In this document: piece by piece, positions 53,066 through 62,800 of the stretch
How positions within the stretch are numbered: position 1 is the first letter of the stretch
Layout: each line of letters starts with the position of its first letter
DNA from: Pseudomonadota bacterium
Lineage (GTDB): Bacteria; Pseudomonadota; Gammaproteobacteria; Xanthomonadales; Xanthomonadaceae
Direction: 5' to 3'
DNA: 64,000 nt
Assembly: GCA_023390905.1 (NCBI GenBank)
Contig: JAEWBY010000037.1
Coordinates: 1 to 64,000, forward strand
Program-made: the position numbers and the translations under genes
Notes under the pieces: generated by a model
The model's database searches: none
Seen by the model: only the letters and a program-made list of their open reading frames with translations
What the model was told of the DNA's origin: nothing

Positions 53066-55152
53066 ACGCCGCCCTCGATACGACGCCGGAAAGCCTGAGC
53101 ACCGAAGACGCGCTGCGCGATCCCGCGCTGTATCTGAACCGCGAGCTGTCGCAACTGGACTTCAACTTCCGCGTACTGGCGCAGGCGATGGATGCCAACG
53201 TCCCGCTGCTCGAACGGCTGCGCTTCCTGTGCATTTCCTGCACCAATCTCGACGAATTCTTCGAGATCCGCGCCGCCACCGTGCGCCATGCGCAGGATTT
53301 CGGCCTGCCGCCGGCGGCCGATGGCATGAGCCCGACCACCGTGCTCAACCGCATCCACGATCGCGCCGCCGAACTGGTCGAGGCGCAGTACCACTGCTGG
53401 AACAAGGTCATCCGCCCGGCGCTCAACGAGGCCGGCGTGCGCGTGTTCAACCGCAATCACTGGACCCCGCGCCAGGCCCGCTGGCTGCGCGCGTATTTCC
53501 GCAACGAGATCATGCCGGTGCTGTCGCCGCTGGGCCTGGACCCGGCGCATCCGTTTCCGAAGATCCTCAACAAGTCGCTGAACATCGTGGTGGTGCTGCG
53601 CGGCAAGGATGCGTTCGGCCGCGCCGGCCATCTGGCGATCGTGCGCGCGCCGCGCTCGTTGCCGCGCATCATCCATCTTCCGCAGCGCGTGTCGGGCGGC
53701 GAGAACGATTTCGTGCTGCTGTCCTCGGTGCTTTCGGCATTCGTGGATGAATTGTTCCCGGGCATGGAGGTCAAGGGCTCCTACCAGTTCCGCGTCACCC
53801 GCAATTCGGAAGTCGTGGTGGACGAGGAAGAAGTGGAGAACCTGGCGCTGGCCCTGCGCGATGAACTGATCGGGCGCGGCTATCGCCCGGCCGTGCGGTT
53901 GGAGATCGCGCAGGACTGCCCGAAGCCGATCATCCGCACGCTGTTGCAGAACTTCGCGCTGCCGGACAACGCGGTCTATCTGATCGACGGCCCGGTCAAC
54001 CTCAACCGCGTCATCCAGGTCTACGATCTGGTGCAGCGCCCGGAGCTGAAATATCCGGTGTTCACGCCGCGCACGCTGCGCGACAGCGACACGATCTTCG
54101 ACAAGGTCGATGACGGCGACGTGCTGCTGCATCATCCGTTCGATGCGTTCACGCCGGTGCTGGAACTGCTGAAGCAGGCGGCGGTGGATCCGAACGTGCT
54201 GGCGATCAAGCAGACGCTGTACCGCACCGGCAAGGATTCGGCGATCGTCGATGCGCTGGTGCAGGCCGCGCGCAACGGCAAGGACGTCACCGTGGTGGTC
54301 GAACTGCGCGCGCGCTTCGACGAAGACGCCAACCTCGGCGTGGCCGATCGCCTGCAGGAAGCCGGCGTGCAGGTGGTGTATGGCGTGGTTGGCTACAAGA
54401 CCCACGCGAAGATGATGTTGATCGTGCGCCGCGAGGGCAAGAAGCTGCGCCGCTACGTGCACCTGGGCACCGGCAACTACCACAGCGGCACCGCGCGCGC
54501 CTATACCGACCTTGGCCTCATCACCGCCGATCCGGACATCGGCAACGATGTGCACCTGCTGTTCCAGCAGCTCTCCGGGCTGGCCCCCTCGACCAAGCTC
54601 AAGCGCCTGCTGCAATCGCCGTTCACCCTGCACGCGGGGCTGATCCGCAAGATCGAACGCGAAGCCAGGCTCGCGCGCAGTGGCAAGCCCGGCCGCATCA
54701 TCGCCAAGATCAACGCACTGAACGAACCGCGCATCATCCGCGCGCTCTACCTGGCCTCGCAGGCCGGCGTGCGCATCGATCTGATCGTGCGCGGCGCATG
54801 TTCGCTGCGGCCCGGTCTGCCCGGCATCTCGGACAACATCCGCGTGCGATCGATCGTCGGCCGTTTCCTCGAACACAGTCGCGTCTACTGGTTCGGCAAC
54901 GACGGTCATCCGGAACTGTATTGCGCCAGCGCCGACTGGCTCGAACGCAACCTGCTGCATCGTGTCGAGGCCTGCTTCCCGATCCTGGACGAGCAGTTGG
55001 CCGATCGCGTGTTCCGCGAAGGACTGCAGAACTACCTGGACGACAACCAGAATGCGTGGGAACTCGATGCCGACGGCCACTACAGCAAGGTCGAACCCGG
55101 CGAGGGCGAAGCCCCGCATTCGGCGCAGGCGACGCTGCTCGCGGGCGTGTGA
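53062..55152 (+). CDS. ppk1: Polyphosphate kinase 1
   Basis: A 696-residue enzyme that makes inorganic polyphosphate from ATP. The four-domain layout is seen in order: LYLNRELSQLDFNFRVL (N), head domain, then C1 with the autophosphorylated histidine H474 (GTGNYHSGTARAY) and C2 with NDGHPELYCASADW (H616). Length is normal. The start overlaps phoR by 4 bp, so it belongs to the phosphate operon, and ppx follows after 72 bp. Confidence 0.97.
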   Translation: MNAALDTTPESLSTEDALRDPALYLNRELSQLDFNFRVLAQAMDANVPLLERLRFLCISCTNLDEFFEIRAATVRHAQDFGLPPAADGMSPTTVLNRIHDRAAELVEAQYHCWNKVIRPALNEAGVRVFNRNHWTPRQARWLRAYFRNEIMPVLSPLGLDPAHPFPKILNKSLNIVVVLRGKDAFGRAGHLAIVRAPRSLPRIIHLPQRVSGGENDFVLLSSVLSAFVDELFPGMEVKGSYQFRVTRNSEVVVDEEEVENLALALRDELIGRGYRPAVRLEIAQDCPKPIIRTLLQNFALPDNAVYLIDGPVNLNRVIQVYDLVQRPELKYPVFTPRTLRDSDTIFDKVDDGDVLLHHPFDAFTPVLELLKQAAVDPNVLAIKQTLYRTGKDSAIVDALVQAARNGKDVTVVVELRARFDEDANLGVADRLQEAGVQVVYGVVGYKTHAKMMLIVRREGKKLRRYVHLGTGNYHSGTARAYTDLGLITADPDIGNDVHLLFQQLSGLAPSTKLKRLLQSPFTLHAGLIRKIEREARLARSGKPGRIIAKINALNEPRIIRALYLASQAGVRIDLIVRGACSLRPGLPGISDNIRVRSIVGRFLEHSRVYWFGNDGHPELYCASADWLERNLLHRVEACFPILDEQLADRVFREGLQNYLDDNQNAWELDADGHYSKVEPGEGEAPHSAQATLLAGV

Positions 55153-55224
55153 AGGCCGTGCAAGTCACTGAGCCGACAGATCCCGCGTTGCCAAATCCCG
55201 GCGGCACGCTCTAGGCTTTCGCGC

Positions 55225-56754
55225 ATGTCGCCCGCCTCCCCCCAAGCGTCGCCGCCTCCGCTGGACGGCGAACACCTCGCCGCCATCGATCTCGGTTCCA
55301 ACAGCTTCCACATGGTGGTGGCGCGCTACACGCTGGGCCAGTTGCGCGTGGTCGATCGCCTGCGCGAAACCGTGCGCATGGCCGACGGTCTGGATGGCCG
55401 CGGCGGTCTTTCGCAGGCCGCGCGCGAACGCGCACTGGATTGCCTGTCGCGCTTCGGCCAGCGCATCCGCAACGTGCCGGCCTCGCGCGTGCGCGCACTG
55501 GCGACCAATACCGTGCGCCAGCTCGCCGACCCGCTCGGCTTCCTGATGCCGGCCGAGGCCGCGCTGGGCAAGCCGATCGAAGTGGTCTCCGGACGCGAGG
55601 AAGCGCGCCTGATCTACCTGGGCGTGGCGCATTCGCAGCCGCCCAAGCCAGGCCAGTTGCGACTGGTGATCGACATCGGCGGCGGCTCGACCGAGTTCAT
55701 CATCGGCCGCGGCATGGAAACGCTGGAACGCGAAAGCCTGCAGGCCGGCTGCATCGCCAGCACGCGGCGGTTCTTTCCCGGCGGCAAGCTGTCGAAGAAG
55801 CGCTGGAAGGAAGCGCTCACCGAAATCGGCGCCGAATTCCAGCAGTTCGCCGGGCTCTATCGCAGCCTCGGCTGGCAGGAAGCGATTGGCTCGTCCGGCA
55901 CTAACAAGGCCATCGGCGAAATCTGCGCGGCGATGAAGCTCACCAAGGGCGCGGTGACCGCCGAGGCCTTGCCGCAGGTGCGCGATCGCCTGCTGCAGGC
56001 CGATCGCATCGAGGACATCGATCTGCCCGGCCTGTCCAGTGATCGCCGGCCGATCATCGCCGGCGGCGTGCTGGTGCTCGAAGCGGCGTTCGAGGCACTC
56101 GGCCTGCAACGCCTGATGGTCAGCAAGGCGGCGATGCGCGAAGGCATCCTGTTCGACATGCTCGGCCGCGGCAGCGACAACGACCCGCGCGATCTGTCGG
56201 TGGCCGCGCTCACCCAGCGCTACGGCATCGACGAGACTCAGGCCGCACGCGTGGAAGCCACCGCGCTGCGCCTGCATGAACAGGTCGCCGATGACTGGCA
56301 GCTCGACGCCGATGACGCGCGCATGCTTGGCTGGGCCGCGCGCCTGCACGAAATCGGGCTGGTCATCGCGCACAGCCAGTACCACCAGCATGGCGCCTAC
56401 GTGCTGGAGCATTCGGACATCGCCGGCTTCTCGCGGCAGGAACAGCAGGTGCTCGCGGCGCTGGTGCGCACGCACCGCCGCGGCGTGCCCAAGACCGCCT
56501 TCGATGCCCTGCCCGATCGCCTGCTGCTGTCGGCCCGGCGCAAGGCCGCGCTGCTGCGCCTGGCCGTGCTGCTGCACCGCGCGCACGAGGCCGACCCCAT
56601 CCCGCGCCTGGACGTCTCGGCCGGGGGCGAGGAACTGCGCCTGATCGTCGACCGGCCGTGGATCGAATCGCGCCCGCTGCTGAAATCGGATCTGGTCGGC
56701 GAACCGGAAGACATGCTCGGCCTGGGCATCGTGTTCAAGCCGTTCGTGTCCTGA
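55225..56754 (+). CDS. ppx: Exopolyphosphatase / pppGpp phosphohydrolase
   Basis: A 509-residue Ppx/GppA phosphatase of the ASKHA fold. AAIDLGSNSFHMVVARY (P-loop I), EEARLIYLGV, VIDIGGGSTEFIIG (P-loop II) and GSSGTNKAIG are conserved. The C-terminal HD-type helical region (LHEIGLVIAHSQYHQHGAYVL) fits full-length Ppx. It may degrade polyphosphate or pppGpp, opposing the ppk1 upstream. It ends the phosphate block. Confidence 0.95.
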   Translation: MSPASPQASPPPLDGEHLAAIDLGSNSFHMVVARYTLGQLRVVDRLRETVRMADGLDGRGGLSQAARERALDCLSRFGQRIRNVPASRVRALATNTVRQLADPLGFLMPAEAALGKPIEVVSGREEARLIYLGVAHSQPPKPGQLRLVIDIGGGSTEFIIGRGMETLERESLQAGCIASTRRFFPGGKLSKKRWKEALTEIGAEFQQFAGLYRSLGWQEAIGSSGTNKAIGEICAAMKLTKGAVTAEALPQVRDRLLQADRIEDIDLPGLSSDRRPIIAGGVLVLEAAFEALGLQRLMVSKAAMREGILFDMLGRGSDNDPRDLSVAALTQRYGIDETQAARVEATALRLHEQVADDWQLDADDARMLGWAARLHEIGLVIAHSQYHQHGAYVLEHSDIAGFSRQEQQVLAALVRTHRRGVPKTAFDALPDRLLLSARRKAALLRLAVLLHRAHEADPIPRLDVSAGGEELRLIVDRPWIESRPLLKSDLVGEPEDMLGLGIVFKPFVS

Positions 56755-56924
56755 TCGGCGGCCGCCCGCGTCATCACGCACGCCGGCCGCGGCCGCGCTA
56801 GACTCGCCGCAACCGAGGGGAAGGCCAGAACCGCACACGCCGGCACCGCCGGCGCCCACGCTGAAGTCGTCACTGTCGCCGGACCGGCCGATACCCTCGC
56901 CGTCTTGTCTTCAGGAGGAAGTCA

Positions 56925-58178
56925 ATGCAGCGGGACAATCAGACGTTGTGGAACGAAGTGCTCGCCCAGGGCGGGCCCGGCGCGCTGGCGATCGGCCACA
57001 ACGTGGATCGGGTGCTCAATGCCGTGCGCATACATCTGGGCATGGACGTGGCCTTCATCTCCGAGTTCAGCGGGCGCTATCGCACGTTCCGGCACGTGGT
57101 CGGCGCGCTGGATCCGATGCCCCTGCAGCCCGGCGACTGCAGCCCGCTCGATGAAGGCTATTGCCTGCGCGTGGTCGATGGCCGCATCCCGCAGATGATC
57201 CCCGACACCGGCGCCATCCCGGCGACCGCATTGATTCCCGAGACCGCGCTGCTGCCGATCGGCGCGCACCTGAGCGTGCCGATCCGCCTGATCGACGGCC
57301 GCATCTACGGCACGTTCTGCTGCTTCAGCCTGCGCCCCAACCTCGCCCTCAACGAGCGCGATCTGCAGATGATGCGCGCTTTCGCCGACCTGCTCGCCTA
57401 CCAGATCGATCGCGATCTGGAAGCCGTGCGCGCGCACGAGGAGAAGGTCGAGCGCATCATCTCGTTGCTCGAACTCGGCCAGCCGACGATCGCCTACCAG
57501 CCCATCCACGATCTGCACGACAACCGCATCGTCGGCATCGAGTGCCTCTCGCGCTTCGATCTCAATCCGCCGCGCCCGCCGGAAATCTGGTTCCGCGAAG
57601 CGCATGAAATCGGCCTGGGGGTACGCCTGGAGCTCAACGCGATCCTGACCGCGCTCGATGGCCTGCGCGAGATGGAGGGCGACTTCTACGTATCGCTCAA
57701 TGTCTCGCCGCAGACGCTGATCAGCGGAGAGATTTCCGGCTTCCTGGATGGCCTGCCGCCGGAGCGCCTCGTGCTTGAACTGACCGAGCATGCATACGTG
57801 GAGGATTACGCCGCGCTGCGCGACCGGCTCGCACCGCTGCGCCGGCAGGGCATCCGGATCGCGGTCGATGATGCCGGCGCCGGCTACGCCAGCATGCGGC
57901 ACGTGCTGGCGATCAGCCCGGACATCATCAAGCTGGACATGACGCTCACCCGCAGCATCGACAGCGATTCGCCGCGCCGTGCGCTGGCCGCCGCGCTGAT
58001 CGCCTTCGCGCGCGAAACCCAGAGCGAAGTGATCGCCGAGGGCGTGGAGACCTTCGCCGAGATGGAGGCCCTGCGTGCGCTCGGCGTGCGCCACGCGCAG
58101 GGCTACCATCTGTCCCGTCCGATGCCATTGGCAAACCTGATGAGCCTGCTGGTCAGCGGCGCGCCCCTGGTGCATTGA
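56925..58178 (+). CDS. GAF-EAL domain protein, c-di-GMP phosphodiesterase
   Basis: A 417-residue cytosolic protein with an N-terminal GAF sensor (about 20-165) and a C-terminal EAL domain (about 180-410). EAL catalytic residues are kept: E206 (in ECL, not EAL), N259, E288, D315-D316 (DDAGAGY, usual DDFGTGY), K336, E372 and Q392. Activity against c-di-GMP is therefore likely, though the ECL and altered loop 6 are atypical. A strong AGGAGGA site precedes ATG 56925. It stands alone after ppx. Confidence 0.9.
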   Translation: MQRDNQTLWNEVLAQGGPGALAIGHNVDRVLNAVRIHLGMDVAFISEFSGRYRTFRHVVGALDPMPLQPGDCSPLDEGYCLRVVDGRIPQMIPDTGAIPATALIPETALLPIGAHLSVPIRLIDGRIYGTFCCFSLRPNLALNERDLQMMRAFADLLAYQIDRDLEAVRAHEEKVERIISLLELGQPTIAYQPIHDLHDNRIVGIECLSRFDLNPPRPPEIWFREAHEIGLGVRLELNAILTALDGLREMEGDFYVSLNVSPQTLISGEISGFLDGLPPERLVLELTEHAYVEDYAALRDRLAPLRRQGIRIAVDDAGAGYASMRHVLAISPDIIKLDMTLTRSIDSDSPRRALAAALIAFARETQSEVIAEGVETFAEMEALRALGVRHAQGYHLSRPMPLANLMSLLVSGAPLVH

Positions 58179-58288
58179 GGCCGCACGCCGGCAGGGCGAG
58201 CCTCGCTGCCTCCGGTTCGTCCGCAACCGCGTCATGCGTGCATACGGATGCGGGTGCATGGCAGGATGCGCGGCCACCGGAGATCTCC

Positions 58289-59260
58289 ATGCAGCGCCAT
58301 CCACTCCCGAACACCGATCTGCACGTCTCGCGCATCGCCTACGGCTGCATGCAGCTCAGCCGCGCCTGGAACACCGATCCGCTCACCGACGACGAGCGCC
58401 GGCGGACGCGGCTGCTGATCGAGACCGCACTGGACTGCGGCATCACCCTGTTCGATCACGCCGACATCTATGCGCGCGGCAAATCCGAGCAGTTGTTCGG
58501 CGAGGTGCTGGCGCAGTCGCCGTCACTGCGCGATCGCATGGTGCTGCAGACCAAGTGCGGCATCCGCTTCGCGCATGCGCCGCATCCGGATTCGCCCGGG
58601 CGCTACGATTTCAGTTACCAACACCTGATCGCATCGGTCGAGGACAGCCTGCGACGGCTGCACACCGATCGCATCGATCTGCTTTTGCTGCATCGGCCCG
58701 ATCCGCTCGCCGAACCGGATGAAGTCGCGCGCGCGTTCGATGATCTGCATCATGCCGGCAAGGTGCTGCACTTCGGCGTCAGCAACCACACGGCCACGCA
58801 GATCGCGCTGTTGCAGGCGAGCCTGGCGCAGCCGCTGGTGGTGAACCAGGTCGAGATCAGCCTGCTGCATCATCACCTGATCAACGAAGGCGTGATCGCA
58901 TCGACCACCGGCACGCCCTACACCGCATCGGCCGGCACGCTGGACTACTGCCGCCAGCAGAACATGCTCGTACAGGCGTGGTCGCCACTGGCCGGTGGAC
59001 GGTTGTCGCATCCGGAAACCGCCGAGCCGGCCCTGCGCAACACCGCCGAACTGGTCGCCGCGATCGCACGGCGCCACGGCGTGTCGGCCGAAGCGATCCT
59101 GCTGGCGTGGTTGTTGCGCCATCCGGCCGGCATCCAGCCGATCGTCGGCACCACCGATCCGGATCGCCTGCGCGCCAGTTGCGCCGCCGATGATCTGCGG
59201 CTGGATCGCGAAACCTGGTACGCGCTGTTCACCGCCGCACGCGGCGCACCGGTGCCTTGA
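58289..59260 (+). CDS. Aldo/keto reductase
   Basis: A 323-residue NADPH-dependent oxidoreductase of the AKR family (YdhF/AKR11-like). The catalytic tetrad is D56, Y61 (FDHADIYARGKSEQLFG), K89 (QTKCGIRF) and H135 (LLLLHRPDPL). Cofactor segments IVGTTDPDRL and GVSNHTATQI are present. The start ATG 58289 is preceded by GGAGATC. The gene is 110 bp after the EAL gene and is followed by a long non-coding stretch. Confidence 0.92.
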   Translation: MQRHPLPNTDLHVSRIAYGCMQLSRAWNTDPLTDDERRRTRLLIETALDCGITLFDHADIYARGKSEQLFGEVLAQSPSLRDRMVLQTKCGIRFAHAPHPDSPGRYDFSYQHLIASVEDSLRRLHTDRIDLLLLHRPDPLAEPDEVARAFDDLHHAGKVLHFGVSNHTATQIALLQASLAQPLVVNQVEISLLHHHLINEGVIASTTGTPYTASAGTLDYCRQQNMLVQAWSPLAGGRLSHPETAEPALRNTAELVAAIARRHGVSAEAILLAWLLRHPAGIQPIVGTTDPDRLRASCAADDLRLDRETWYALFTAARGAPVP

Positions 59261-59807
59261 ACGCACTCCGAACACGATATCCGGACATTTTTTCCGCTCA
59301 GTAAATCTACTGGGCGTCATGCCGCGATCCGCGCCATTTTCCGACTGCGCACGATCACGAAGATCCACTTCCCGAACACTCACATCCAGTGACGCCCGGA
59401 TTGCGTTACGCGCGGGCAAAGTCCGCGTGAATACCTCAACACGCGCTTTACATTTTCGATGGAATAGTCGCGCCCGAATGCGCCAGTCCGCTCCATGCGA
59501 TGCACGGATCCGGCTACGCGAACAGGGAGAAGCCGGCATGCATGGGGTCAGGCGGATGGCCGCAATCAACCCACTCGGAGCAGCGCCGATCCCGCGATGC
59601 GCGCGTGGTGCCTCGCGCCGCCCACGCTGGCGTTCCAGGCGGTTGCGACGATGCGCGCCGTCCACCGGTTGATCGACGCACTCCTTGCGTCAGCAACGGA
59701 TTTCACCGCATCGCAGTCAATCGCAGGCATGCGCCACAAGGAAGGGTCGCCTCCGATGCTCGTCCACCCCGGCAGGATGCCGGGACGACGCAACCCTGAA
59801 GAGCGCC
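59261..59807 (+). other. 547-bp non-coding region upstream of the autotransporter
   Basis: No convincing gene is present: short open frames here show no family match or ribosome-binding site. The first 200 bases are noticeably richer in A and T than the rest of the window, which fits a promoter region, but I see no clear -35/-10 pair. A strong hairpin (CCCGGCA/TGCCGGG, with an outer CGTC/GACG) lies at 59761-59790, 17 bp before the autotransporter ATG. No terminator for the aldo/keto reductase is evident. Confidence 0.5.
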
Positions 59808-62800
59808 ATGAACACCATCTACCGCGTTGTCTGGAATCCCACCGCGTGCCGTTGGATCGTCGCATCGGAACTGGCTCGGGGCCGCAAGAAAAGATCTTCC
59901 ACCACCGCCATGGCATTGCTGCTGTGCACCGGCGTCATCGCCGGGCGTGCACAGGCCGATTGTGGAACCAATCCCGTCGCCAACTACACGACAGGTCTTG
60001 TATGCACGCCATCGGCGGGCATCGGCGCGGGGCAGACCACGCAGGCAGGCACCACGGTCACGGTGTCCACGGGAACCGCGCCGGCCATCCACACCGTAGC
60101 CAATGGCGCGGACGCCACAGCGACCATCGTGGGCACCTCCATCACTCAATCGAGCAGCGGACAGGGCATCGAGACGCGCGTCAGCAGTGGCGTCGGCACG
60201 GCGAATACGCTGCTCTCCGGCGCGAACATGATTGCCCTGGGCGCGAATGCGGACACCGCAATCCTCACCACCGGCGTCGGTAATTCCTCCATCGTCGTGA
60301 CGGACTTCCTGACCGTCACCAACAGCGCCGACAACGCGCAGAATCGCGATGGCCTCGAAGTCAATGCCGGCGGCGCGCTGTCCAGCCTCAACCATCAAGG
60401 CAGCGGCATGATCTCCACGCGAGGCGGCAACGCGGTGCTGGCGACCGGCTTCGGCGCGGGGACGAGTGTTTCGGTGAATATCGGCAACCAGGTTGCGCTG
60501 CGTGTGGACAACACGGTGTCGGGCGCGTCGGGTTTCGTCAACTCCGGCATCCGCACCACGACCAGCGGCGGCAACAATGTCGTCAACAATGCGGCGTCGA
60601 TTGAAACAAGCGGTGCGAACGCGTTCGGCATATTGTCGAGCTCCGGCGCAGGCAATACAGATGTGACCAATTCCGGTTCGATCATCACCAACGGCATCGC
60701 GGTCGATGGCATACGCGCACTCAGCAGCGGCAATGGCAATGTCAGCGTCACTCATTCGGGCACGATCCTGTCCGAAGGCGCATCCGCCCGCGGCATCCAG
60801 ATTCAATCCAGCACCGGCGGCGGTTCCGGCTACGCGACCCTCACGATGAATGGCGGCTCGGTAACCACACGCGGTGCCAACGCGGATGCCCATGGTCTGG
60901 AAGTGCAGGCGCGCGGCACCGGCACGGGCAGCATCAATCTGCTCGGCGGTTCGGTCAGCAGCAACGGCGGCGCGGCGTTGATCGTGCATACCGGCGGCGC
61001 GGCCACCAGTGTCGGCGACATCCGCGTCAACACCGCAGCCGGCACCACCCTCCACAGCACGCTGCTGCACGGCATCACCGTCGGCGGCGCGTCGGCCGCG
61101 GCCGGAACTTCCATTCTCATTGACTCGCAATCGGACATCACCGCCGGCGGAATGGGCATCAACGCGGCCAGCACCACGGGCGGAGCGCCCATCACCATTC
61201 GCCAGACCGGCGGCAGCATCACCGCCGGCAATTACGGCATCAACGCCTCCACCGCGGGCGCCATCGATATCGAGGTCGACAGCCGCATCGAGTCCGCCGG
61301 ACTGGCGGCTGTCCGCGCGGCCGGCACCGCCAACCAGGCCGTGACCGTCGACAACCTCGGCACCCTTCTGGCCACCGGTCCCAACGGCAAGGGCATCGCG
61401 GTCACCGGGGGGGGCGATCTGACTGTGCAGCATCACGACGGCGCGCTGATTGAAACACGCGGCGATGGCAGTTCCGCGCCCTACTCACCCAACTCCGGCG
61501 CGGCGGGCATCTATATGCAGACCACCGCAGGCAGCGCCGGCACCGCGCGGGCGGTGATTGATGGCGACATCCTGACCACCGGCTCCAACCGCGCCGGCGG
61601 TGCCTTCGTCCAGTCGCAGGGCTCAGGCGATGCCATCATCGTGGCCTCCGGTGACATCACCATCGACAACGCGGCCGGCCCCTACAGCTATGGCCTGTCC
61701 ACTTCGCTGCTCGGTGCCAGCGCCACCGGCGATGCCTCCATCGAATCGCACGGCAACATCCGCATCGCGGCCAATGATTCCATCGCGCTCTACGCCTATG
61801 TCGAACCGGGCACGTCCAACGCGGGCGACCTGCGCATCGACAACACCGGCACGCTCACCACGACAGGCGATGGCATCTCGTACGGCATCTGGGGCCGCGT
61901 CCTGTCAGGCGGCAGCGGTGTCACCCTCAACAACAGTGGGGCCATCAGCACCAGCGGCACGGTCGGCACATTGCTCCCGACCTTCGGCGGGCCTTCGGCC
62001 ATCCGCGCCGACAGCCTGGCCGGTGCCATCCACATCGTCAACAGTGGCGCACTCAGCACCGAGGGCGAGACGGCGCGTGGCATTTCCGCCATCTCCACCA
62101 CCGGCGACATCAGCATCGACAATGCCGGCGACATCGCCACCCGGGGCGAAGGTGCCTACGCCATCAGCGCGGTGTCCGACGACGGTGCAGTCACCATCAC
62201 CACCACCGGCGGCCGCATCGATACGCTCGGCGATGGCGCGGTTGGCCTCAATGCAGTCAGCAACGGTGCGGTGAGCGTGGACAACGCCAGTGCGATTGCC
62301 ACCGCGGGCATCGACTCGGACGGCATCGTTGCGGTGGGCTTGACTGATGCCGGCGCCACCGTCGTCAACCGCGCTGCGCTGGTCACCACCGGGGTCGATG
62401 CGCAAGGCCTCCACGCCACCACGCAGACCGGCGCATTGACGGCAGGCAACAGCGGCGCAATCAGCACCTCGGGAGCGACAAGCCACGGCATCCAGATCAG
62501 CAGCGCCAGCGGTGACGTCACGCTGGAGAACACCGGCGACATCGCCACCCACGGTGCGCAGGCCGACGCCATCCTCGCTGCGGCGCATGGCGCTGGCAGC
62601 CCGCTCATCACCCAGTCCGGCGCGCTGAGCACCGACACCGACGAAAGTGCCGGCATCCGTGCGACGACCGAGATCGGCACGCTCGCCATCACCACCACGG
62701 GCGGCAGTATCGATACGCTGGGCGCGTCGGCCTTCGGCATCACCGCCAGCGGCAGTGGTCCGGTGAGCGTGGACAACGCCAGTGCGATTACCACCGTGGG

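Noticed and set aside
52858..55119. A 753-codon open frame antisense to ppk1 and phoR
   Set aside because: High GC with strong third-position bias keeps the antisense frame open. The translation is low-complexity and matches no family, whereas the sense frame is a clear Ppk1.
59703..61436. A 577-codon minus-strand open frame opposite the autotransporter start
   Set aside because: Mirror of the Gly/Ala/Thr-rich repeats; the plus frame has a signal peptide, rungs and a proper passenger end, while this one has none.
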